DNA from: CAZTTH01 sp964615975
Lineage (GTDB): Bacteria; Verrucomicrobiota; Lentisphaeria; JABSQK01; JAJFLO01
Direction of reading: 5' to 3'
Length of the DNA: 6,062 bases
Assembly: GCA_964615975.1 (NCBI GenBank)
Contig: CAZTTH010000103.1
Location: forward strand, 1 to 6,062
Under the pieces are notes generated by a model, which was given only the letters and a program-made list of their open reading frames with translations, was not told the DNA's origin and did no database searches. Positions 1-6,012 of the stretch are shown piece by piece. Position 1 is the first letter of the stretch; each line of letters starts with the position of its first letter. Position numbers and translations under genes: made by a program.

Positions 1-2
1 TG

Positions 3-2117
3 GCCACCAACGGGATGGAAAACCTGATGGGCGCCGTCCCGGTCACCACGGGAGGCGCCAGCGATGGTGACGTTTCAAGTTCAGGGCCAGGGAGAAGCGA
101 CTTTGGCCACAGTCATCGTGAAGGTCGTAGCGGTGACGCGAATACCACCACCCGCATGGAAGTGCCGACGGTGTTCAAAACCTCCAACCTGACGATTCGT
201 CCGGCGGCTGGTTTCGACCCCACGGTCGATAACAACAACGGGGTGTTTGTCATCTCGCAAACCTCACAGGATGGTCAAACCGAGTTCAGCGCCGCCCTGC
301 ATTGCTGGAAGTCCATGATCAAAAATGACGCCGGCAAAGTGACCGGGGCGCAAATGTGCGTCGAAGTCAGTTGGCGCGCGGAACAACCCTACAATGCCCG
401 CAAGAAAGAAATCTTCTGTGTTGAAGTCTACAAAACGCCGGATTCCTATGTGCCCACCACCAGCTTGTCGAGCGGCAACTGCCTGGTGGCGCAAACTGAT
501 GCCAATGGGTTCAATATCGAATTGTCCAGTGTTACCGCCGCCAGCAATGGTCGTCGGGTGGTGAGCCTGACATTGACCTCGAAGGCGGTTACCGCGGCGG
601 CGGGATTGCGGGCCGTCAGTGTGGGCTGCGATACCACCAAGGTAACCGACATCAGGAGTTCACGCGGGGGAACAATCACCACCGGCAGCAGTTCATTGAC
701 GGGAATCAGCGGACTTACCATTGCCGGAGTGCCCCTGGGGGCGGATGGGACGATCGAAAGTATGAACATTACCTACACCTGGCTTGGCAATGCGGTGCCG
801 GATACGACGATCTCGACGTTGACCGATTCGGTGGCGACAATCCGATTTAATGCCGCTCAATTTGCCCAGATATTTACCTGTTTGGGAGGCGTGACTGAGG
901 CGGCAAATCGGGCGCCGGTCGCCAATAACGACACCTACACGGTCTCCTTGGGAGATACCCTGGTGGTAAACAGTCCGGGAGTACTCGCCAATGATACCGA
1001 CCTTGATGGCAATCGTTTGACCGCCGTTCTGGTAACTGATGTGAATTCCGGAGTGCGGGTGCCGAGTCGGATGGGGGATGGCGCGTTTACTTTCGCGCCC
1101 AGCAGTGTGGGGACAACCTCATTTAGCTATAAAGCCAATGACGGACAAACGGATAGCAATGAAGCCACGGTAACCATCAATGTGACTGCGGCGGCGGCGA
1201 ATGTGGCGGATAGCGAATCCTTCACCATTCAATCACACGCCGAAGGCCCCGGCACCATTACACCGGCCGGCAGTATTTTAGTGCTCAATGGCGGGAGTAT
1301 CACGTTTATCATGACCCCCAATCCCTGTCTCCCAGGCGGTGTCGGAGCGTTTAGCGCCGGTGTCGGCAGCGGTGTCGGCAGTGGTGTCGGCAGTGGCGTC
1401 GGCAGTGGAGTCGGCAGCGGTGTGGGCTCAGGCAGTTCAGGCAGCTCCAGTGGCAGCAGCAGCGGCAGCTCCAGCGATAGTCCTGGAAGCAGTCTGGCGT
1501 GCAATATTCTGCAGGATGTTTTTGTCAACGGCATATCAGTTGGTCCGGTCAGCAGCTATACCTTCTCCAACGTGAGGGCCAGACATAACATCCTGGCGAA
1601 ATTCGTCGCCGTCAGCACACCTCCGGTAACGCCTCCGGTGGAGAGCGGCAGTTCCGGTTCCAGCGGCAGCAGCTCTGGGATTGGCAGCGGCATTGGTAGT
1701 GGCATTGGTTCAGGGATTGGCAGCGGTATTGGTTCGGGAATCGGTTCCGCTGTGATTCCGGGTGTTACTCCGGTTGTGGTTCCGGTAGTTGTTCCCGGTG
1801 GCAGCCCCGCAGTCATCAGCCCTGTTGTTCCCTGTACCGATCGAGCAAGCGGGAGTACCATCACCAGTGCAACACGTGCCGATTACACATTTACCTGTAC
1901 CAATGTCGTAATTCGTAAGGGAAATATAGGTAAAATCTACAATGTCACGTTAAATTATATAGGCGGTGGTTCCGTTTCAACAAGTTATGCTTCGGGAGTC
2001 AATGAAGCGACATTAAATGCGGCATCGGGTAAAAAGATTGCATCAGTTGTCGTCCAGTATGGCACTGCAGCCGCCGTTACCGAAACGGTAAATAGCGATG
2101 CAATATGCTGTCCCTAA
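3..2117 (+). CDS. Large secreted-type Ig-like/cadherin-like protein with Gly-Ser repeat linkers, 5'-partial
   Basis: The frame is open back to the left edge. The first in-window ATG (15) has no signal peptide after it, so the real start is probably upstream; residue numbers here count from that ATG. Residues ~50-290 are beta-rich with scattered cysteines (HCW, MCV, FCV, NCL, GCD, TCL) and match no family I recognise. Residues ~300-391 form a typical Big_9/cadherin-like Ig domain: RAPVANNDTYTV, then GVLANDTDLDGN, then FSYKANDGQTDSNEATVTINV. Residues ~402-534 resemble the bacterial beta repeat with ITPAGS, ITFIMTPN, VFVNGISVGPVSSYTFSNV and ILAKF, but a (GVGS)6 plus Ser-rich linker sits inside it between C438 and C496. 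A (GIGS)6 linker at 555-578 leads to a Pro/Val segment and a C-terminal domain with C-x-n-C and a terminal CCP. It ends in tandem stops TAA TAG. A surface, adhesin or matrix role is inferred from domain type only. Bases ~66-140 appear frameshifted. Its coding nature is secure; its function is unknown. Confidence 0.8.
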   Translation, partial: ATNGMENLMGAVPVTTGGASDGDVSSSGPGRSDFGHSHREGRSGDANTTTRMEVPTVFKTSNLTIRPAAGFDPTVDNNNGVFVISQTSQDGQTEFSAALHCWKSMIKNDAGKVTGAQMCVEVSWRAEQPYNARKKEIFCVEVYKTPDSYVPTTSLSSGNCLVAQTDANGFNIELSSVTAASNGRRVVSLTLTSKAVTAAAGLRAVSVGCDTTKVTDIRSSRGGTITTGSSSLTGISGLTIAGVPLGADGTIESMNITYTWLGNAVPDTTISTLTDSVATIRFNAAQFAQIFTCLGGVTEAANRAPVANNDTYTVSLGDTLVVNSPGVLANDTDLDGNRLTAVLVTDVNSGVRVPSRMGDGAFTFAPSSVGTTSFSYKANDGQTDSNEATVTINVTAAAANVADSESFTIQSHAEGPGTITPAGSILVLNGGSITFIMTPNPCLPGGVGAFSAGVGSGVGSGVGSGVGSGVGSGVGSGSSGSSSGSSSGSSSDSPGSSLACNILQDVFVNGISVGPVSSYTFSNVRARHNILAKFVAVSTPPVTPPVESGSSGSSGSSSGIGSGIGSGIGSGIGSGIGSGIGSAVIPGVTPVVVPVVVPGGSPAVISPVVPCTDRASGSTITSATRADYTFTCTNVVIRKGNIGKIYNVTLNYIGGGSVSTSYASGVNEATLNAASGKKIASVVVQYGTAAAVTETVNSDAICCP
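1359..1430 (+). repeat. Six tandem 12-base units encoding (GVGS)6
   Basis: Six in-frame 12-base units, consensus GGTGTCGGCAGT, encode residues 449-472. Units differ mainly at synonymous third positions (GGT/GGC/GGA, AGC/AGT/TCA, GTC/GTG). The array is followed at 1431-1493 by a Gly-Ser tract (GSS/GSSS units) of less regular period. Copy number could vary by slippage, but the synonymous divergence suggests the units are not freshly duplicated. Confidence 0.9.
1677..1748 (+). repeat. Six tandem 12-base units encoding (GIGS)6
   Basis: Six in-frame units, consensus GGNATTGGYAGY, encode residues 555-578. Here the Ser-rich tract (about 1641-1676) comes before the units, the mirror of the first array, where it comes after. 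Third codon positions vary freely (GGG/GGC/GGT/GGA, AGC/AGT/TCA/TCG/TCC), while the peptide unit is invariant, which suggests selection on the peptide. Confidence 0.9.
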
Positions 2118-2171
2118 TAGTATCGTAGTTCAGTGAAAACAAATTAGTTTAATAACAAAGTAAAAATTAAG

Positions 2172-2206
2172 TCGATCGGGAGGCAATGATTTGCCTCCCG
2201 ATTCGA
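2172..2206 (+). terminator. Stem-loop after the Ig-like gene (copy 1 of a matched pair)
   Basis: Perfect 10-bp arms CGGGAGGCAA (2177-2186) and TTGCCTCCCG (2191-2200) enclose a TGAT loop. The stem extends outward through TCGAT/ATTCGA with one bulged T. It lies 59 bases past the Ig-like stop codon, between two + strand genes. There is no U tract after it, so it may be a terminator, a 3'-end protecting structure or a processing site. The arms recur exactly at 2590-2613. Confidence 0.5.
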
Positions 2207-2251
2207 TTCAACCGGCAAGAATTCGTTTAATAAAATTGGAGAAAATAGCAT

Positions 2252-2524
2252 ATGAAAAAGCACATGAAGATAATGATGTTGGTTTTCGTTGGGATCATAA
2301 TGATTACCGTTTCGACTTATGCTGGAAGTGTCGTTGGGATAGCCCAATCCATTGACACGAGTGCCAAGTTGATCGTGATTTCCGTGGAGAATGCCGAGAC
2401 TTCGTTAACGTATTCCGATAGTACTACATGGCCGACGGACGATCCCGCATCACTCGTCGGGAGTAACATATCCGTGAATATCAATGATGAGACCGGACAG
2501 GTCGATTCTATTACTGCTCGGTGA
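2252..2524 (+). CDS. Small exported beta-rich protein, hypothetical
   Basis: This is a 90-residue protein. Residues 1-24 look like a signal peptide: basic start (MKKHMK), hydrophobic core (IMMLVFVGIIMITV), and a cleavage site after TYA (A24), giving a mature protein of about 66 residues. The mature part has alternating beta-type residues: VVGIAQSIDTSAKLIVISVE, then TYSDSTTW, then LVGSNISVNINDETGQVDSI. That layout (G-V-V..ID...K.I.V, then a final G..V.V..D..G.V.SI strand pair) resembles small OB-like/DUF5666-type exported domains. The family link is by pattern only. The start is supported by GGAG at 2238-2241, ten bases before the ATG. It has its own intergenic space on both sides, and a stem-loop with the same arms lies before and after it. 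No enzyme motif or cysteine is seen. It probably acts in the periplasm or outside the cell; its role is unknown. Confidence 0.75.
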   Translation: MKKHMKIMMLVFVGIIMITVSTYAGSVVGIAQSIDTSAKLIVISVENAETSLTYSDSTTWPTDDPASLVGSNISVNINDETGQVDSITAR

Positions 2525-2585
2525 ATAGTATTGATATCCCATGGCTTGATATAAGCCATGAGGTAACCTTCAGTGATAAATAAAA

Positions 2586-2622
2586 GAATCGGGAGGCAAG
2601 AGATTGCCTCCCGAATCATTTT
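2586..2622 (+). terminator. Stem-loop and short T run after the small exported gene (copy 2 of a matched pair)
   Basis: Arms CGGGAGGCAA (2590-2599) and TTGCCTCCCG (2604-2613) enclose a GAGA loop, which is a GNRA-type tetraloop. The stem extends outward by T-A, one A/A mismatch, then A-T and G-C. It is followed by ATTTT (2618-2622), which fits a Rho-independent terminator better than copy 1 does. It lies 65 bases after the exported gene's stop and before guaA, so it probably separates their transcripts. Confidence 0.65.
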
Positions 2623-2679
2623 AAACCTCGGTGAGTTTGGCTGTTGATCTTGTAATTAGCAGCAGGGAAACTGTATTTT

Positions 2680-4233
2680 ATGAGTATGAACATTCCTCCC
2701 CAAAGTATAGTCATTCTCGATTTTGGTTCGCAGTATACCCAGCTCATTGCGCGGCGTATCCGTGAATTGCACATTTACAGCGCCATCCTGCCTTATCGGG
2801 TATCACCGCGGGCGGTCATGGAGCTCGATCCCGCCGGGATAATCCTCAGTGGCGGGCCGGCCAGTGTCTATCAGGAAAACGCGCCTCATTGTGATCCGGA
2901 GTTGTTTCGTCTCGGGATTCCGGTGCTCGGGATATGTTATGGATTTCAGCTCCTGGCGCATCTTCTGGGAGGTCAGGTGACTGGCGGCGGTAAACGTGAA
3001 TTTGGTTATGCCGAGCTCCACATCCATGGGGATTCGCCCTTGTTTGCGGGTTTGGCGGCGAAACAAAAAGTATGGATGAGCCATGGGGATACCGTCACCA
3101 GTCTGCCGCCAGATTATACCGCCATCGGGTCGACTTCCAATACTGCCATGGCGGCAGTGGCCGCGCCTGTCCGCCAATATTATGGCCTGCAATTTCATCC
3201 TGAAGTGGTTCATACCGCCTGCGGCAAGGAAATCCTGAGTAATTTTTGCCTGAAGATTTGCGCCTGCCAGGCGAATTGGACGATGACGTCATTCATCGAA
3301 ACGACGATTGCCGCCATTCGTGAAAGGGTCAAGGACAAGGAAGTTATTCTCGGCTTGAGCGGGGGAGTCGATTCCAGTGTCGCGGCGGTATTGCTGCACC
3401 GCGCGCTGGGGCGACAGTTGATCTCGGTATTCGTTGATAACGGCCTGCTGCGGGCCGGTGAAGGGGACGCGGTCAAGGAGATGTTTGGGCGAAATCTTGG
3501 AATCGCGGTGACCTACGTCGATGCCAGCGCCCGTTTCCTGCAATCTCTGGAGGGGATCGACGATCCCGAAACCAAGCGCAAAATCATTGGCGGAGAGTTC
3601 ATCGCGGTCTTTGAAGAAACGGCGCAGCGATTTCCCAAGGTTGCGTTTCTCGGGCAGGGCACCACCTATCCGGATGTCATCGAAAGCGTCTCGATCAATG
3701 ACAATCCCAGCGCCGTGATCAAAAGTCATCACAATGTCGGCGGTCTTCCCGAGGTGATGAAATTGGCGTTGATCGAACCGCTGCGCCAATTATTCAAGGA
3801 TGAAGTGCGGGAAGTGGGAAAAGAATTGGGACTGCCGCATGAACTGATCTGGCGGCAGCCTTTTCCCGGGCCGGGATTGGCGGTGCGGATTATCGGTGTG
3901 ATCACCGCGGAGCGCCTTGAAGTCCTGCGCCAGGCGGACAAAATCGTGATCGACGAAATGAAAAAGGCGGATTATTATTATCGTGTCTGGCAGTCTTTCG
4001 CGGTCCTCCTGCCGGTATGCACGGTCGGGGTGATGGGCGACGAGCGCACCTATGAAAATGTGGTCGCGTTGCGAGTGGTCGACAGCGCCGACGGCATGAC
4101 AGCAGATTGGACGCAGTTGCCTTATGAATTATTGGGAACGATCGCGAATCGGATCATTAATGAAGTGCGCGGCGTCAATCGTGTCTGTTATGACATCAGT
4201 TCCAAACCGCCGAGCACCATCGAATGGGAGTAG
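2680..4233 (+). CDS. guaA: GMP synthase (glutamine-hydrolysing), full length
   Basis: It converts XMP to GMP in the cytoplasm using ATP and the amide of glutamine, the last step of de novo guanine nucleotide synthesis. The 517 residues match the usual ~510-525. The N-terminal class I glutamine amidotransferase domain (about 9-195) has VILDFGSQYTQLIARRIRE, the oxyanion SGGP region, the nucleophile C86 in GICYGFQ, and H173/E175 in QFHPEV. The ATP-pyrophosphatase domain has the P-loop SGGVDSS (227-233), FVDNGLLR, GQGTTYPDVIES and KSHHNVGGLP. The C-terminal dimerisation domain has RQPFPGPGLAVRI and ends in the family signature YDISSKPPSTIEWE. AGGGAA at 2664-2669 is a fair SD for the ATG at 2680; a second ATG lies two codons later at 2686. 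No guaB is adjacent. The preceding stem-loop suggests separate transcription. No residue is missing or odd. Confidence 0.98.
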   Translation: MSMNIPPQSIVILDFGSQYTQLIARRIRELHIYSAILPYRVSPRAVMELDPAGIILSGGPASVYQENAPHCDPELFRLGIPVLGICYGFQLLAHLLGGQVTGGGKREFGYAELHIHGDSPLFAGLAAKQKVWMSHGDTVTSLPPDYTAIGSTSNTAMAAVAAPVRQYYGLQFHPEVVHTACGKEILSNFCLKICACQANWTMTSFIETTIAAIRERVKDKEVILGLSGGVDSSVAAVLLHRALGRQLISVFVDNGLLRAGEGDAVKEMFGRNLGIAVTYVDASARFLQSLEGIDDPETKRKIIGGEFIAVFEETAQRFPKVAFLGQGTTYPDVIESVSINDNPSAVIKSHHNVGGLPEVMKLALIEPLRQLFKDEVREVGKELGLPHELIWRQPFPGPGLAVRIIGVITAERLEVLRQADKIVIDEMKKADYYYRVWQSFAVLLPVCTVGVMGDERTYENVVALRVVDSADGMTADWTQLPYELLGTIANRIINEVRGVNRVCYDISSKPPSTIEWE

Positions 4234-4254
4234 AACCGGATCCGTCCCAGCTTT

Positions 4255-4287
4255 ATTCTCACGCCAAGCCGCAAAGACACAAAGGGG
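4255..4287. repeat. Degenerate 8-bp-period intergenic repeat (CGCAAAG type)
   Basis: After TTCTC come three tandem 8-mers: ACGCCAAG (4261-4268), CCGCAAAG (4269-4276) and ACACAAAG (4277-4284), then GGG. This matches the pattern of a dispersed intergenic repeat (TTCTCACGCAAAGGCGCAAAG-like) that I recall from many environmental bacterial genomes, where it often yields spurious peptides such as 'KAAKTQR' or 'LCVFA'. Both appear here on the two strands (SRQAAKTQR; PLCVFAAWRE). Its function is unknown. It lies 22 bases past the guaA stop. Confidence 0.55.
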
Positions 4288-4442
4288 TTTATGGGAATCC
4301 ACACGAATTATTCCACGTGTCGTCGCAAACATCATTTTTTGCTTACGGCCTCATCACCGAATAATGATAAAAATGAGCAGTTTTGGAACAGCTAAAGTAT
4401 TAGACAGATCATTTTCACCGCTACCAGCATGCTGACCTGGTT

Positions 4443-4448
4443 TATACA
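4443..4448 (+). promoter_or_regulatory. Possible -10 box for a leaderless holA transcript
   Basis: TATACA lies so that a start site seven bases beyond its end falls on the A of the holA ATG (4455). No Shine-Dalgarno sequence is visible in the preceding 20 bases (CTGACCTGGTTTATACAAAC). No good -35 box is present at 16-18 bp spacing, and the box lacks the conserved final T, so support is weak. Confidence 0.2.
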
Positions 4449-4454
4449 AACATT

Positions 4455-5570
4455 ATGAAATCACTCTTCTTTTGTACCGGCGATGATGAATCCAATATTC
4501 ACGAGAACGCCCGGGTCATCTTCCGTCAATGGACGGGAGATTCTCCCGATGAATTCGCCGTCGAGATTTATAAGGAAAGCGAAGAGAAGGAAATCGCGCC
4601 GCTCCTCGATGAATTGATGATGGCGCTACGAACGCCGCCGTTCCTTGGCGGCCGAAAAACCGTGTGGCTGCAACATGCCGGATTTCTCGATCGGGAAAGC
4701 AGTTTGACCGATCCCGATAAAATCAAGGATGACGTCGCTCTGCGCCTGTTCAGGCTCGCCACCTTCATCGCCAGTGAGTTTCCGGATGACATCAATCTGG
4801 TTATCGATGGGCTAAACGCCGATATCAACAAACCGTTGTTCAAAGCCTGCGGCAAAATCGGCAAGGTCAAAGTCCATGCCAAACCCAACCTGCGCGATCG
4901 GAATTGGCAGCAGAGTGTCCGGCGGATAATCGATGACAAGCTTGCCGATCGGCAAATGACCCTGAGCGGGGAAAGTATCACGTATCTCATTGAAGTCATC
5001 GGCGTGGACACGGCCCGGATTAATCAGGAAGTGGAGAAAATCTATTGTTATGCCGGGCAAAATCCGACATTTGCCCAGGTCCAGGATGTCTGTACTGGCA
5101 ATCGGGAGGCGGTTTATTATGCCCTCGCCAACGCGGTTGGGGAGCGGAACCTGAATCAGGCACTGCGCACCATCGCCCAATTTGATGAACATGCCAGGGA
5201 CACGGATTACATGGCGCTTGGCCAAATGCGGCAGTTGGGGCGTTTGATCAATGATCTGCTCCACGCGAAAGTGCTGATGGCGGTGCTGAATTGCCGGAGC
5301 GCGGGCGATTTGCCGAATCGGATGAAGACCATGTCCCCGGATTTGAAGGAATGCCAGAAGCATAATGTGCTGTGGCAAAAAAGTGATGGGCAGATTCGCG
5401 CTCTCGCCCACCAGTCCGGCAAGTATGCGGGGCAGGAATTGGTGCAGGCGATCAATCTGATTGCCAAAGCCAACAAGAATATGGTATCCACCTCAATGCC
5501 ATCGCGGATGGTGTTGGAGTTGGTTGTTTGTCAGATTGTGGGCATTCAGGCAGCCGCTGCCGGGAAGTAA
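4455..5570 (+). CDS. holA: DNA polymerase III subunit delta
   Basis: Delta is the clamp-loader subunit that opens the beta sliding clamp, within the delta/tau-gamma/delta' pentamer. The 371 residues are slightly longer than the common ~340. Family pattern in order: an N-terminal FFCTGDDESNIHENARVIF strand-helix; LLDELMMALRTPPFLGGRKTVWL (50-72), matching the usual 'll..l.t.plFg.rr.V.v'; DDINLVIDGLNADINKPLFK (111-130); the helical lid with LSGESITYLIEVIGVD (170-185) and INQEVEKIYCYAG (189-201); FAQVQDVCTG (206-215); and the collar domain with EAVYYALANAVGERNLNQAL (218-237) and MRQLGRLINDLLHAKVLM. As usual for delta there is no Walker A motif. The ATG at 4455 is the first start in frame before the conserved strand but has no SD. 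The gene is 221 bases after guaA and is probably transcribed separately. The assignment rests on the domain-wide pattern, since delta has no short diagnostic signature. Confidence 0.9.
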   Translation: MKSLFFCTGDDESNIHENARVIFRQWTGDSPDEFAVEIYKESEEKEIAPLLDELMMALRTPPFLGGRKTVWLQHAGFLDRESSLTDPDKIKDDVALRLFRLATFIASEFPDDINLVIDGLNADINKPLFKACGKIGKVKVHAKPNLRDRNWQQSVRRIIDDKLADRQMTLSGESITYLIEVIGVDTARINQEVEKIYCYAGQNPTFAQVQDVCTGNREAVYYALANAVGERNLNQALRTIAQFDEHARDTDYMALGQMRQLGRLINDLLHAKVLMAVLNCRSAGDLPNRMKTMSPDLKECQKHNVLWQKSDGQIRALAHQSGKYAGQELVQAINLIAKANKNMVSTSMPSRMVLELVVCQIVGIQAAAAGK

Positions 5571-5599
5571 TTTTCTGACATCGGAAGCATCTTGTAGTC

Positions 5600-5622
5600 C
5601 AGAAGTTTTTGAAAAACTTCTG
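5600..5622. repeat. AT-rich perfect inverted repeat downstream of holA
   Basis: CAGAAGTTTTT pairs with AAAAACTTCTG around a single central G. In RNA this would be a stem of about 8-9 bp with a small loop. It starts 30 bases after the holA stop. There is no T run beyond it on either strand, so it is at best an atypical terminator. Confidence 0.5.
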
Positions 5623-5778
5623 AATGGTAGCGTCAAACCGACCGCTGCGGCCGGATCGATGGAGACATGGCAACGGCATCCCTGCTCGTGCCCCAGAAGC
5701 GAAGATTATTCCAATGTCTGGTTAATCTTGCTGGAGATGGTGAAGATCTCACGGTTTCACTTTTTATTCTTTCCATCA

Positions 5779-5931
5779 TTATAACGCGCCAGAACACAAA
5801 TGCGCGAGAAAGTTCTGCCACTGGATATACTCATCGTCATCGAGTTTTCGAAATTCGCCATTGATGGGAAGTTGGTAGTAAGGCACGACCAGTGCCGTGA
5901 GCGACTGGGCATGCACGCATAAGAACGCCAC
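5779..5931 (-). CDS. Possible small protein or gene remnant, hypothetical
   Basis: On the minus strand a frame from GTG (5931) to TAA (5779) encodes 50 residues. It includes HAQSLTALVVPYYQLPI, then NGEFRKLDDDEY, then IQWQNFLAHL, a composition more like a real protein than a random frame. The frame is open back to a TGA at 5962-5964. A second frame starts at ATG 5969 (MLEEQTFVVSHD) and ends in TAG at 5931-5933, overlapping the GTG by one base. A one-base change would join the two into about 62 residues, so a frameshifted gene is possible. There is no clear SD. The competing + strand frame 5800-5922 (MREKVLPLDILIVIEF...) is in codon register with it and uses rarer codons (ATA, AGG). I recognise no family. 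Confidence 0.25.
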   Translation of the reverse strand: MAFLCVHAQSLTALVVPYYQLPINGEFRKLDDDEYIQWQNFLAHLCSGAL

Positions 5932-5997
5932 TAGTCGTGGCTGACTACGAACGTCTGCTCCTCAAGCATACCAGCGATCTATTTTCGAAAACTTGAT
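5839..5997. repeat. Nested inverted repeats
   Basis: Outer arms are ATCGAGTTTTCGAAA (5839-5853) and TTTCGAAAACTTGAT (5983-5997), 15 bases with a single G-T pair. Inner arms are GGCACGACCAGTG (5882-5894) and CACTAGTCGTGGC (5929-5941), 11 of 13 pairing. The two sets are concentric. TTTTCGAAA is itself near-palindromic and occurs in both outer arms. They could be a folded RNA, operator sites or chance. They lie just upstream of the candidate gene start at 6013. Confidence 0.45.
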
Positions 5998-6012
5998 GAT
6001 AAAAGGTATAAA

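Noticed and set aside
1359..1430. CRISPR-like array of regular repeats
   Set aside because: The units are 12 bases, contiguous without spacers and in frame, so this is a coding tandem repeat.
1229..1534. Minus-strand frame rich in TPLP repeats, opposite the (GVGS)6 array
   Set aside because: It is the antisense image of the Gly-Ser repeat; the + strand has full domain support.
2186..2230. 14-codon mini-ORF after a GGGAGG, possible leader peptide
   Set aside because: The SD-like GGGAGG is only two bases from the ATG and both are part of the stem-loop, so it is probably fortuitous.
2207..2236. TTCAAC/TAAAAT promoter for the small exported gene
   Set aside because: The -35 match is poor and the implied start would leave the SD outside the transcript.
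2317..2619. 100-residue minus-strand frame opposite the small exported gene
   Set aside because: The + strand frame has a signal peptide and SD; the minus frame would begin within the terminator hairpin.
2644..2672. TTGATC as a -35 box for guaA
   Set aside because: No acceptable -10 box lies 16-18 bases downstream.
3289..3789. 166-residue minus-strand frame inside guaA
   Set aside because: It lies wholly opposite a gene with every expected catalytic motif; it has no recognisable product.
4325..4342. T run (4335-4340) after guaA as a terminator
   Set aside because: Only a 5-bp AT-rich stem (GCAAA/TTTGC) is available and the T run is part of it.
4124..4435. 103-residue + strand frame covering the guaA end and intergenic repeat
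   Set aside because: The first third is out-of-frame guaA and the SRQAAKTQR stretch is translation of the dispersed repeat.
4812..5411. 199-residue minus-strand frame inside holA
   Set aside because: It is antisense to the conserved delta-subunit reading; long shadow frames are expected at this base composition.
5633..5821. 62-residue minus-strand frame after holA
   Set aside because: It has low-quality composition (SPSPARLTRHW, SPSIRPQRSV), no SD, and overlaps several rival frames.
5667..5864. 65-residue + strand frame after holA (MATASLLVPQKRR...)
   Set aside because: GGAG is only two bases from its ATG, no family is recognisable, and other frames overlap it; too weak to call.
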